From contig JAAYFR010000329.1 of NCBI GenBank assembly GCA_012728155.1, forward strand, positions 1-7,062: 7,062 nucleotides of DNA, written 5' to 3'. The DNA comes from Bacteroidales bacterium. Lineage in GTDB: Bacteria > Bacteroidota > Bacteroidia > Bacteroidales > Dysgonomonadaceae. Position numbers and translations under genes: made by a program. This document shows positions 1 to 6,313 of this stretch, piece by piece. The first letter of the stretch is position 1. Every line of letters starts with the position of its first letter. A model generated the notes under the pieces. The model was not told where the DNA came from. It worked only from the letters and a program-made list of their open reading frames with translations, and made no database searches.

Positions 1-761
1 AGATAACTCAACGTTCTTTCTGCATACTCCTGTAACGACTTATCCGAAAGCAGCGAATAGTTGGAAAAAACAACAGGTTGGCTATGCAGGATAATTTTTC
101 CTTTGCCGATCCTGAACTCCATGAAATAGATATATTCCGACTCATCGGGAAACCTCATGTAACCCAATGCAGTGGAGATAGTGGTATCGGCATCAATAAA
201 CCCATATTGTCCAAAGATAGGGGAGCAAGAGTACTCTTCATCACCCCACTCCTCTCTCGAAAACCTGAATTTCAATTCAGCCCTGTTTCCGGTATTGAGT
301 TTGACACCAAGCTGTTTCTTGCCCTCATCGGATGTGAAAGTGACGGGACTGTCATAAGGGAGATATACACAAGCGGCTTGCAATGTATCAATCAAGTAGG
401 GTGTAAAACCGTTGGAAACGACAAAAAGGGTACTGCCTTGTCTTACTGCATTCAATATTCTATTGGTCAATGCTTCATCAAGATATACATATTCACTGAT
501 AAAAAGATAGCTCTCTTGCTGTATATTCTGGCTCTCTTGCTGATAAAAATATTGAAACGGATTTTTATCATAACGGACAATATTACCATTGAACAGATGA
601 TCGATCTCCTGATTCAATACATAGAGATCCAACGGATTTTTCTCATCCAGGTTATAAGACCGCGACCAATCCAGGGGTTTGTCACGTGATTGATCTATTG
701 CAATCATGACAACAATGAGGGCTGTAAATAGGAGCAGATATATTTTCAGTGTTTTACTCAT
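1..761 (-). CDS. DUF4350 domain-containing membrane-anchored protein (3' end off window)
   Basis: An open frame starts with ATG at 759-761 and runs without a stop to base 1, giving 253 residues; the C-terminus lies outside the window. Residues about 5-22 form one hydrophobic N-terminal helix (KIYLLLFTALIVVMIAI), so the bulk is probably outside the cytoplasm or membrane-tethered. The body (about 40-235) fits DUF4350: an early segment with LDLYVLNQEI, a central TLFVVSNGF strand-turn, and a GKGKIILHSQPVVFSNYSL segment near 219-237 that is the most characteristic part. Family members are usually near 400 residues with a second membrane helix towards the end, so roughly a third is missing here. 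The start overlaps the end of the DUF4129 gene by 8 bases, implying translational coupling. The family is often beside MoxR and DUF58 genes. Its function is unknown; a glutamine-amidotransferase-like fold is proposed for related domains, but I see no catalytic triad I could defend. Confidence 0.85.
   Translation of the reverse strand, partial: MSKTLKIYLLLFTALIVVMIAIDQSRDKPLDWSRSYNLDEKNPLDLYVLNQEIDHLFNGNIVRYDKNPFQYFYQQESQNIQQESYLFISEYVYLDEALTNRILNAVRQGSTLFVVSNGFTPYLIDTLQAACVYLPYDSPVTFTSDEGKKQLGVKLNTGNRAELKFRFSREEWGDEEYSCSPIFGQYGFIDADTTISTALGYMRFPDESEYIYFMEFRIGKGKIILHSQPVVFSNYSLLSDKSLQEYAERTLSY
510..542. repeat. 12-bp direct repeat, 21-bp period, inside the DUF4350 gene
   Basis: The 12-mer gctctcttgctg occurs at 510-521 and again at 531-542, exactly 21 bases (7 codons) apart and in frame. 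In the protein it encodes QQES twice, at residues 74-77 and 81-84, separated by QNI. It looks like a small in-frame duplication in a poorly conserved surface segment. Chance is possible, and no function is implied. Confidence 0.5.
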
Positions 762-1605
762 TGCCCATTTCTGTTTTTATATGACGGAGAAAGAGCTCAC
801 GGGCATCCTCATATTCCGAATCGTTGATGGAAAATCCACCATACCAGATATAATTATAGAGATAAGAGAGGTAGTTGAACTGTTCCTTCAATAATTTATC
901 ATCGATCTCGGCCAGATAGTCGACATTGGTTTTATCGAGATTCCATTGAATGAAGTTCTTATCTGTAAACACCTTAAGCAGCCATAAATAGAGCAGACGG
1001 ATGGCTTGTCGCGTATCACCGTTCTGTTCCGCTTCATGGAGGAGGAGTTCAAAATTGGCCTCGTGGATATGCTGTTCCACATTTGAGAAATCAATGGAAA
1101 CAGATTCATTTTTTTTCTCAAAAAACCAGCGTCCCCGGTGATTCATGAGCAAACGCACAGCTATGTAAGTTGCCGCCAGAAAGATCAGTACCAGCAGGAG
1201 ATTCAATATCCTCTCCGTAAGGTTGTTGATATTTGAAGTGTCGGGATTGCCGAAGATTCTGTCCAGCCACACTGAAATAATCTCTTTCAGTCGCTGAAAA
1301 AAACTCTTATTGATATTCCTTTCGTATTGCAAATCTCTGTCCGATGCATATTTTTCGACAAGACTGCTGTCGAAATTCCGTTGTATCACCAAAGAGGAGC
1401 GCTCTTTGGGGATTACTCTTATGATACTATCACGCCGAAACGGAGAGAGGTCGCCGGGCTTGATCCGTTTGACACCCTTAGAAGAAACATACAGCGAATC
1501 GACAGCTATCTCTCCGCTTGCCATATCCACACTATCCTGCGAAATAATATCAAAACAGAAGAATAGTCCGATTATAAGGAATATACCCGATAATTTATTC
1601 CACAT
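754..1605 (-). CDS. DUF4129 domain-containing membrane protein
   Basis: This encodes a protein of 283 residues from ATG at 1603-1605; a TTG at 1612-1614 would add three residues (MGK). I prefer the ATG. In either case the start overlaps the end of the upstream gene, by 11 or 20 bases. Residues 1 to about 22 look like a signal peptide or N-terminal anchor ending near FDIISQ. A charged, probably extracytoplasmic region follows to about 125, then one clear membrane helix at about 132-154 (ILNLLLVLIFLAATYIAVRLL). The C-terminal domain (about 175-275) is DUF4129: helical, with AIRLLYLWLL near 201-210, a Trp followed by KTN..YL, and the family's YIWYGGF motif near 252-258 before a Y..A...F helix. 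The topology suggests the DUF4129 helices face the cytoplasm. The family is commonly linked to MoxR/DUF58 and transglutaminase genes and has no assigned biochemical activity. The family call is firm; the function is unknown. Confidence 0.87.
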   Translation of the reverse strand: MWNKLSGIFLIIGLFFCFDIISQDSVDMASGEIAVDSLYVSSKGVKRIKPGDLSPFRRDSIIRVIPKERSSLVIQRNFDSSLVEKYASDRDLQYERNINKSFFQRLKEIISVWLDRIFGNPDTSNINNLTERILNLLLVLIFLAATYIAVRLLMNHRGRWFFEKKNESVSIDFSNVEQHIHEANFELLLHEAEQNGDTRQAIRLLYLWLLKVFTDKNFIQWNLDKTNVDYLAEIDDKLLKEQFNYLSYLYNYIWYGGFSINDSEYEDARELFLRHIKTEMGNE

Positions 1606-2524
1606 CTTGCCCAATCAAATCAATTTCCGACAATGCCTGCACATGGTTGTCTTGTTCCAATATACTATAGTATATCATACCCTGGTTCACCATTAAAATA
1701 TTGGATGTGATATAGGAAAAGAGAAGCGATACGATAGAGAATGCCGACATGATAACTCCGATACTGGAACTTAGCTCCCCATCCCCGGTTGTCAACATTG
1801 AAAAGAGCATAATAGAATAGGGAATCATCGTGATCATACCCTGCAACACACTTAAGACAAGATATATAACCATGGTCGCACCCACAATATGCCAGAATTT
1901 TTTAGAAAAGAGATTTTTCCACCCTTGTCTCATCGCCTCGAAAAACGACATCTCTTGCAACAGATAGATATAAAAGGACTGGGTCATCCAGACCGATGCC
2001 ACAGGAATCAACAGGATTAAGATAAAAATCCCTACTACCAGCAAGACTAATAGGGCAGCAAAGAATCCCGCCACAATAATAAGCGGAGTAAACGTAATAA
2101 GTGAATACAATCCGAAACGGACAATTTTGGGTAGATACAATTTTATCCGTCCGAATAATTCGGAAGCGGTAAAATCTTTTTTTCCGGTCTCCTCAATCAG
2201 TTTCATATAAATTATCGGATAAGAGACCGAAAAAATGGAAAAAAAGATGGACAAAAATATCACGGCCACCATCACGGAGACAAATAGCACAGGATTATCC
2301 GAGAAAAAATAGCCAATATCATATCCGACACCTTTATTGCCCGTATTGAACAATGTGGAGAAAAGATCGCGGAAAATAAAAAAATAAAACAGGCAAAGTA
2401 GTGCCAGAAAAGCGCCGGTGATGACAATATAATTTCCGAAAAAATTCTTCCAGTGAATTTTAAAAAAAACTATCGTATCTGTGATATAGGCACTAAAATC
2501 TCTTTTCTTATATAACTGAAACAT
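1595..2524 (-). CDS. Multipass membrane protein, unclassified, in SpoIIM/DUF4129 operon
   Basis: This encodes a protein of 309 residues from ATG at 2522-2524. A longer open frame reaches 2599, but that part would overlap the SpoIIM gene by 65 bases and reads as a non-membrane, Arg/Gln-rich stretch, so the internal ATG (MFQLYKKRDF) 10 bases after the SpoIIM stop is the better start. Hydrophobic segments lie near residues 31-51, 78-107, 137-155, 157-178, 212-243 and 255-280, about six helices. A short amphipathic N-terminus (FSAYITDTIVFFKIHWKNFF) precedes the first. The central segment QEMSFFEAMRQGWKNLF, between helices, resembles the interfacial motif of DUF975/DUF4013 and GDPD-type membrane domains, in which an amphipathic helix with a conserved W/N-x-F precedes a membrane pair. 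That similarity is by eye and is not a family assignment. The cytoplasmic tail is short and acidic. Its position between SpoIIM and DUF4129 is typical of this Bacteroidetes cluster. Function unknown. Confidence 0.82.
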   Translation of the reverse strand: MFQLYKKRDFSAYITDTIVFFKIHWKNFFGNYIVITGAFLALLCLFYFFIFRDLFSTLFNTGNKGVGYDIGYFFSDNPVLFVSVMVAVIFLSIFFSIFSVSYPIIYMKLIEETGKKDFTASELFGRIKLYLPKIVRFGLYSLITFTPLIIVAGFFAALLVLLVVGIFILILLIPVASVWMTQSFYIYLLQEMSFFEAMRQGWKNLFSKKFWHIVGATMVIYLVLSVLQGMITMIPYSIMLFSMLTTGDGELSSSIGVIMSAFSIVSLLFSYITSNILMVNQGMIYYSILEQDNHVQALSEIDLIGQDVE

Positions 2525-2534
2525 ATATAACCTA

Positions 2535-3536
2535 TTAAACTTTATAATATCCTGTCTGTGTGTCCAACTTCTTTCTCCCTGTCGTCCGCTTTGCCACAAT
2601 AAATGGATAGAGCATATAATAGAAAAAGATCAATAAAAAAGAGCCCAAGATAATTGCCAGGTTTACCGCCAAGGGCATCCGGTTGGAAAACCTTGTCACA
2701 AATCCTTCAATGAAACCCGCCGCCACAAAAAAGGGGAGGGTACTCAATATAATATGGAGGCTCTCTTTAAATCCGATTCTGAAAGAGTGAAAACGGGAAT
2801 ATGTTCCCGGGAAGAGAACAGATGCGGCCAAGATAAAACCCGACGCTGCAGCAACAATAATACTGAATATTTCCATTGTCCCATGCAGCCATATACCCCG
2901 CAAGCTTTCCACAAAAACGCCCTGCTCATAAAAGAAATATTGAAACGAGCCGAGCATGATACCGTTCGTCATGGCTATATAGAGAGTGGGAATACCAGCC
3001 AGTACCCCAAAAATAAATAGACGAAGCGCCACGTAGATGTTATTTGCCGTGATACCAATAAAGGAGCCTACAGCTCCCCCCGATTTATAGACTGCCATCG
3101 GATCGCCCGTTTCAATATTTTCCAGCGTCATATTCACATAGCCATCCCCCAGAATCAGACGGACAAAAGTGTCGTCATACCTTGCGGAGACTGCTCCCAA
3201 AATCACAAAAAAAAGGAACATCGCAAAGGTAACCCAGATAGTTTTCCTCTGTTTATACATCAGGAGCGGCACATCAGTTCTGAAGAAGTTCCAGAATCTA
3301 TTCCTTTCCAAACGCTTTGTTTTGTAAATTTTGCGGTATATTTGCGAAACCAAAAAGTTAAGGTAGTCGGTCGTCTTACTTTTCGGGTAATAAGTCTGTG
3401 CGAATGACAAGTCGTTAAGCAACTTGATATAAAGATGGGCCATCTCATCCGGATTTTTCGGATGATTGGAGGCGAAGAACTGTTCAAATTCCTGCCATTT
3501 ACTCTTGTTTTGCCTTATAAATGCGACTTCCTTCAT
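2535..3536 (-). CDS. SpoIIM-family (stage II sporulation protein M-like) membrane protein
   Basis: This encodes a protein of 333 residues from ATG at 3534-3536. A soluble, basic N-terminus of about 95 residues is followed by a membrane domain with helices near 99-118, 160-186, 187-205, 213-243, 263-283 and 292-314. SpoIIM hallmarks are clear: an NNIYVALRLFIFGVLAGIPT segment at 165-184 leading to NG near 191-192, then WLHGTMEIF at 216-224, with the conserved HG..E inside a membrane segment, followed by a Gly/Ala-rich helix. In Bacillus subtilis SpoIIM belongs to the SpoIID/M/P machine that remodels peptidoglycan during engulfment. Bacteroidetes do not sporulate, and this protein is longer than the Bacillus one because of the soluble N-terminus, so the name describes family only. 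It is the first gene of the four-gene minus-strand run; 10 bases separate its stop from the next start. Family call strong, role unknown. Confidence 0.9.
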   Translation of the reverse strand: MKEVAFIRQNKSKWQEFEQFFASNHPKNPDEMAHLYIKLLNDLSFAQTYYPKSKTTDYLNFLVSQIYRKIYKTKRLERNRFWNFFRTDVPLLMYKQRKTIWVTFAMFLFFVILGAVSARYDDTFVRLILGDGYVNMTLENIETGDPMAVYKSGGAVGSFIGITANNIYVALRLFIFGVLAGIPTLYIAMTNGIMLGSFQYFFYEQGVFVESLRGIWLHGTMEIFSIIVAAASGFILAASVLFPGTYSRFHSFRIGFKESLHIILSTLPFFVAAGFIEGFVTRFSNRMPLAVNLAIILGSFLLIFFYYMLYPFIVAKRTTGRKKLDTQTGYYKV

Positions 3537-3560
3537 AGAGCTTGCTAAATTAGTTATAAA
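3537..3560. promoter_or_regulatory. 24-bp divergent start-to-start spacer (SpoIIM gene / RDD gene)
   Basis: Only 24 bases separate the start codons of two divergent genes, so promoters for both must lie partly inside the opposite coding sequences. The spacer holds a 9-base palindrome, CTAAATTAG (3545-3553), which presents TAAATTAG on the plus strand and TAATTTAG on the minus strand. Each is one mismatch from the Bacteroidetes -7 consensus TAnnTTTG. No TTTG lies at the usual 19-21 base distance upstream on either strand, so the promoter assignment is weak. No Shine-Dalgarno sequence is visible on either side. Confidence 0.3.
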
Positions 3561-4304
3561 ATGTCGAAGTTATATATAACCACCACACAAAATGTGCCCC
3601 TTTTTTTCACTCCTGCCTCGGTAGGCGAACGGATGCTGGGATACCTTATCGACATGATCGTGAAAATCTCCTACACAATCAGCATGTACTATCTATTGAA
3701 ATACCTGCATATCTGGGATAGGCTCCTTTCTCATATAGATAACTGGAATGTGATAACCATATATCTGATACTCTACGCTCCCGTAATATTCTACACGCTT
3801 GTAAGTGAGAGCTTAATGGAAGGTAGAACCATAGGGAAGTTATTGGTGAAGACGCGTGTAGTGAAGATTGACGGTTATCAGGCATCATTTACCGACTATT
3901 TTACACGTTGGATATTCAGGCTAGTTGATATTGACATGGGATTTATTCCCGGCATTCTCTCCATGCTCTTTTCTAAACACACACAACGGTTAGGTGATTT
4001 GGCAGCAGGCACAGCCGTTGTTTCCGAAAAATCGAAATACAACCTGTCGCACACTATCTTGGCGGATATAGACGATGGCTACCAACCCTATTTCACCAGG
4101 AGACAGATGTTGTTATTTAGCGATAACGATATGCGCATCATTAAAGAAAATGCCGTCACTGCAGCAGAAGTCGGGAATACGCTCTTGGTGGAAAAGCTTA
4201 CAGAAAAAATAGAAGAGGTAATAGAGGTGAAAAATGAATTTCCCTCACAAGAAATTTTTATCTCAAAAGTAATTCAAGACTATAATTACTATACCGGGGA
4301 ATAG
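3561..4304 (+). CDS. RDD family membrane protein
   Basis: This encodes a protein of 247 residues from ATG at 3561. The RDD domain occupies about residues 14-155: a first helix carrying the conserved Arg and Asp (GERMLGYLIDMIV, R24 and D31), a second helix near 63-83, the conserved EGRTIGKLLVKTRVV segment at 87-101, the F.RW..R..D pattern near 114-123, and the closing QRLGDLAAGTAVV at 142-154. A hydrophilic, largely helical tail of about 90 residues follows; many RDD proteins lack one. RDD proteins are small membrane proteins of mostly unknown role, and some have been linked to ion transport or to stress tolerance. Here the gene diverges from the SpoIIM/DUF4129/DUF4350 run and is probably a functional partner, since RDD genes recur beside those families. 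It converges on def with 17 bases between stop codons; I see no convincing terminator there. Confidence 0.88.
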   Translation: MSKLYITTTQNVPLFFTPASVGERMLGYLIDMIVKISYTISMYYLLKYLHIWDRLLSHIDNWNVITIYLILYAPVIFYTLVSESLMEGRTIGKLLVKTRVVKIDGYQASFTDYFTRWIFRLVDIDMGFIPGILSMLFSKHTQRLGDLAAGTAVVSEKSKYNLSHTILADIDDGYQPYFTRRQMLLFSDNDMRIIKENAVTAAEVGNTLLVEKLTEKIEEVIEVKNEFPSQEIFISKVIQDYNYYTGE

Positions 4305-4321
4305 GGATCAACCGTTGTGGG

Positions 4322-4882
4322 TTACCTCACCGTCCTGATCTTATAGCTGCAAGCTACTTTTCCTTTTTCCATATTGGCAAGTTTACTTTTGACCATCCTT
4401 TTACGAAGTGGCGAAATTTTATCGACAAAGAGAATTCCTTCTATATGGTCATATTCATGCTGGATCACGCGAGCCATAAAGCCTGCATAGGCCTCATCTC
4501 GCAGTTGCAGGTTCTCATCTATATATTGAATACGAATTTCATCCTCGCGGACTACCTTTTCATGAATGCCGGGGATGCTCAGGCATCCCTCTTCCGTCGA
4601 CTCCAGTTCTCCTCCCCGCTCAGAGATATGGGCATTGATAAATACCTTCTTGAAATCTTTAAACTCAGGATGCTCTTCACTTTCCAGCGGGGAAAGATCC
4701 ACCACAAAAATACGCTCTTCCAGTCCTACCTGCGGACCGGCGAGCCCAATACCATCGGCACTATACATGGTTTCAAACATGTTATCGATCAATTCCTTTA
4801 AATTGGAATAATTATCAGGATCTATATCCCGCGCCACTTTCCGTAAAACCGGATGTCCGTAAATATATATAGGCAGTATCAT
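4322..4882 (-). CDS. def: Peptide deformylase
   Basis: It removes the formyl group from the N-terminal methionine of new proteins, in the cytoplasm at the ribosome exit. The protein has 186 residues from ATG at 4880-4882 (MILPIYIYGHPVLRK); an ATG six bases upstream (4888) would add Met-Ile. I chose the inner one because Bacteroidetes homologues usually begin MILPIY. All three catalytic motifs are present: GIGLAGPQVG at 44-53, EGCLSIP at 98-104 with metal-binding Cys100, and QHEYDHIEG at 141-149 with ligands His142 and His146 and catalytic Glu143. An acidic insertion (LESEEHPEFKDFK) around 66-78 is consistent with type I enzymes of this phylum. The final ten residues are basic. It is the last gene of lptB-ruvX-def, 21 bases after ruvX, and has no promoter of its own that I can recognise. 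Very secure. Confidence 0.97.
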   Translation of the reverse strand: MILPIYIYGHPVLRKVARDIDPDNYSNLKELIDNMFETMYSADGIGLAGPQVGLEERIFVVDLSPLESEEHPEFKDFKKVFINAHISERGGELESTEEGCLSIPGIHEKVVREDEIRIQYIDENLQLRDEAYAGFMARVIQHEYDHIEGILFVDKISPLRKRMVKSKLANMEKGKVACSYKIRTVR

Positions 4883-4903
4883 TATCATTAAATCGTTAAA
4901 TCA

Positions 4904-5320
4904 TCACATCAATTTTCTCTCCATATAACCCTGTAGGATAATGGTAGCGCTGATTTCATCCACCAACTCCTTATTCTGTCGTTCCTTCATTTTCAGCCCG
5001 GCGTCTCTCATTGTCTGTTGGGCCATTTTGGATGTAAACCGTTCATCCCAATATTCCACAGGAATTTGAGGATATAATTTTCTCAATCGATTTACAAAAG
5101 GCTCTATCCTTTTCATATTTTCCGATGGCTCATTGTTCATCTGTTTGGGAAGTCCCACCACAATACATGACACCTCCTCTCTTTGAAGATAATCATTCAG
5201 AAAATCAAAAATCCCGGATGTTTCCACTGTAGTCAGACCATTGGCAATGATCTGTAACTGGTCGCTTACGGCTATTCCCGTACGCTTTTTCCCATAATCG
5301 ATAGAAAGAATCCGGCCCAT
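4904..5320 (-). CDS. ruvX: RuvX/YqgF family RNase H-fold nuclease
   Basis: This encodes a protein of 138 residues from ATG at 5318-5320 (MGRILSIDYGKKRTGIAVSD). The frame stays open to 5371, inside lptB, and an ATG at 5335 (MRFKDMGR) is possible. The chosen start lies 4 bases after the lptB stop with AAGGA just before it, and it matches the usual N-terminus. RNase H-like features are visible: Asp8 in the IDYG strand, IVVGLPKQMN at 53-62, WDERFTS at 91-97 and the C-terminal VDEISATIILQ with Asp121, the expected acidic residues. The family (YqgF, 'putative Holliday junction resolvase') has been implicated in 5' end processing of pre-16S rRNA in Escherichia coli, and resolvase-like activity has been reported for some members. 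Which applies here cannot be read from sequence. It is co-transcribed between lptB and def. Confidence 0.95.
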   Translation of the reverse strand: MGRILSIDYGKKRTGIAVSDQLQIIANGLTTVETSGIFDFLNDYLQREEVSCIVVGLPKQMNNEPSENMKRIEPFVNRLRKLYPQIPVEYWDERFTSKMAQQTMRDAGLKMKERQNKELVDEISATIILQGYMERKLM

Positions 5321-5324
5321 ATCC

Positions 5325-6158
5325 TTAAAGCGCATCGAATGTACGTTTGCGCAACTCGAAATCACGCCCAAGATACTTCTCCCTTACTACGGGATTGGCA
5401 GCCAACTCTTCGGCACTCCCCTGAAAGAGTACTTTCCCCTCAAAGAGCAGATAAGCACGGTCGGTAATACTCAACGTCTCATCCACATTGTGGTCGGTAA
5501 TTAGAATACCGATATTCCGATATTTCAGTTGGGCAACAATCGACTGGATATCCTGCACAGCAATCGGGTCGATACCGGCAAACGGTTCATCAAGCATAAT
5601 GAATTTGGGATCAATGGCCAGACAACGGGCAATCTCTGCACGCCGACGCTCACCACCCGAAAGACGGTCACCGGTATTCTTCCTCACCTTTCCTAATCCA
5701 AACTCTTCGATGAGGCTTTCCAATTTCTTTTTTTGTTCTTGAGGTGACTTGTCGGTAAACTCCAATACCGATTTGATATTATCCTCCACCGTCATTTTCC
5801 GGAAGATAGAGGCTTCTTGTGCTAAATAACCAATCCCATGCTGGGCACGTTTATATACCGGAAAGCGGGTGATATTCTGGTTGCCAATAAATATCTCCCC
5901 CTCGTTTGGGACAATCAACCCCACTGTCATATAGAAAGTGGTGGTCTTGCCCGCACCATTCGGGCCCAGCAATCCAACGATCTCCCCTTGTTTTACATCG
6001 ATGGAGACATGATGCACCACCGTCCGTTTACCGTATTTCTTCACCAGATTCTCGGTACGCAACATAAGCGCTTGCTCCTGCGGCATGCTATCTTGAGGTA
6101 GTGTTTCAAACTCTTCGTCCTCAATACCAGGTGCTATATCATCTCTGACTTCGTCCAT
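5325..6158 (-). CDS. lptB: LPS export ABC transporter ATP-binding protein LptB
   Basis: This is the cytoplasmic ATPase that, with LptF and LptG, extracts lipopolysaccharide from the inner membrane and pushes it along the Lpt bridge to the outer membrane. The protein has 277 residues. All ABC motifs are intact: Walker A GPNGAGKTT at 65-73, Q-loop Gln114 in YLAQEASIFRKMTVEDN, signature LSGGERRR at 166-173, Walker B FIMLDEP at 186-192 (Asp190, Glu191), GIDP at 195-198 and H-loop His223. The YLAQEASIFRKMTV and LSGGERRRAEIARCLA segments are diagnostic of LptB among ABC ATPases. It is about 30 residues longer than the Escherichia coli protein because of an acidic N-terminal extension before MLRTENLVKKYG (Met32); inner ATGs at 6086 and 6065 are alternatives. 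I kept 6158 because a good promoter ends just upstream of it. It is the first gene of lptB-ruvX-def; partners lptF/G are not in the window. Confidence 0.95.
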   Translation of the reverse strand: MDEVRDDIAPGIEDEEFETLPQDSMPQEQALMLRTENLVKKYGKRTVVHHVSIDVKQGEIVGLLGPNGAGKTTTFYMTVGLIVPNEGEIFIGNQNITRFPVYKRAQHGIGYLAQEASIFRKMTVEDNIKSVLEFTDKSPQEQKKKLESLIEEFGLGKVRKNTGDRLSGGERRRAEIARCLAIDPKFIMLDEPFAGIDPIAVQDIQSIVAQLKYRNIGILITDHNVDETLSITDRAYLLFEGKVLFQGSAEELAANPVVREKYLGRDFELRKRTFDAL

Positions 6159-6176
6159 CTATTCGAAATATTTTTA

Positions 6177-6208
6177 CAAAAATAGATGAAAATCGAACCA
6201 TTTCCAAG
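6177..6208 (-). promoter_or_regulatory. Bacteroidetes-type promoter for lptB-ruvX-def
   Basis: On the minus strand, TATTTTTG at 6184-6177 matches the Bacteroidetes -7 consensus TAnnTTTG exactly. CTTG at 6208-6205, one mismatch from the -33 TTTG, sits 20 bases upstream, which is the preferred spacing. Transcription would start near 6170-6172, leaving a leader of about 12-14 bases before the lptB ATG at 6158. This supports that start over the inner ones. It was found by eye; no experimental support is available. Confidence 0.6.
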
Positions 6209-6313
6209 TTAGGATGTAACTTTCTATCATTATTATTATGGATGCGTTCAATATTTCTATTCGAGGAGAAAAGATCGTAAAACAAGATACAGAAGAGAAA
6301 TGAAGAGCTAACT

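Noticed and set aside
78..689. A 203-codon open frame on the plus strand.
   Set aside because: It lies wholly antisense to the DUF4350 gene, whose frame has clear family motifs and continues off the window. The plus-strand product has no recognisable domain and a low-complexity Ile/Leu-rich end.
2525..2599. N-terminal extension of the 309-residue membrane protein up to 2599.
   Set aside because: It would overlap the SpoIIM gene by 65 bases and add a non-conserved Arg/Gln-rich stretch; an ATG 10 bases after the SpoIIM stop explains the gene better.
4305..4340. Possible bidirectional terminator between the RDD gene and def (hairpin GTGGG-TTAC-CTCAC at 4317-4330; GATCA/TGATC ends at 4306-4310 and 4336-4340).
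   Set aside because: The stem is only five pairs with a wobble, no T-run follows on either strand, and the outer repeat has a 25-base loop.
5321..5371. Longer ruvX start inside lptB.
   Set aside because: The family N-terminus is MGRILSIDYG, which begins at 5320 right after the lptB stop with AAGGA before it.
6158..6264. 9-base direct repeat tctattcga at 6158-6166 and 6256-6264 flanking the lptB upstream region.
   Set aside because: It is too short for an insertion target duplication claim; nothing between the copies resembles a mobile element, and one copy touches the lptB start codon.
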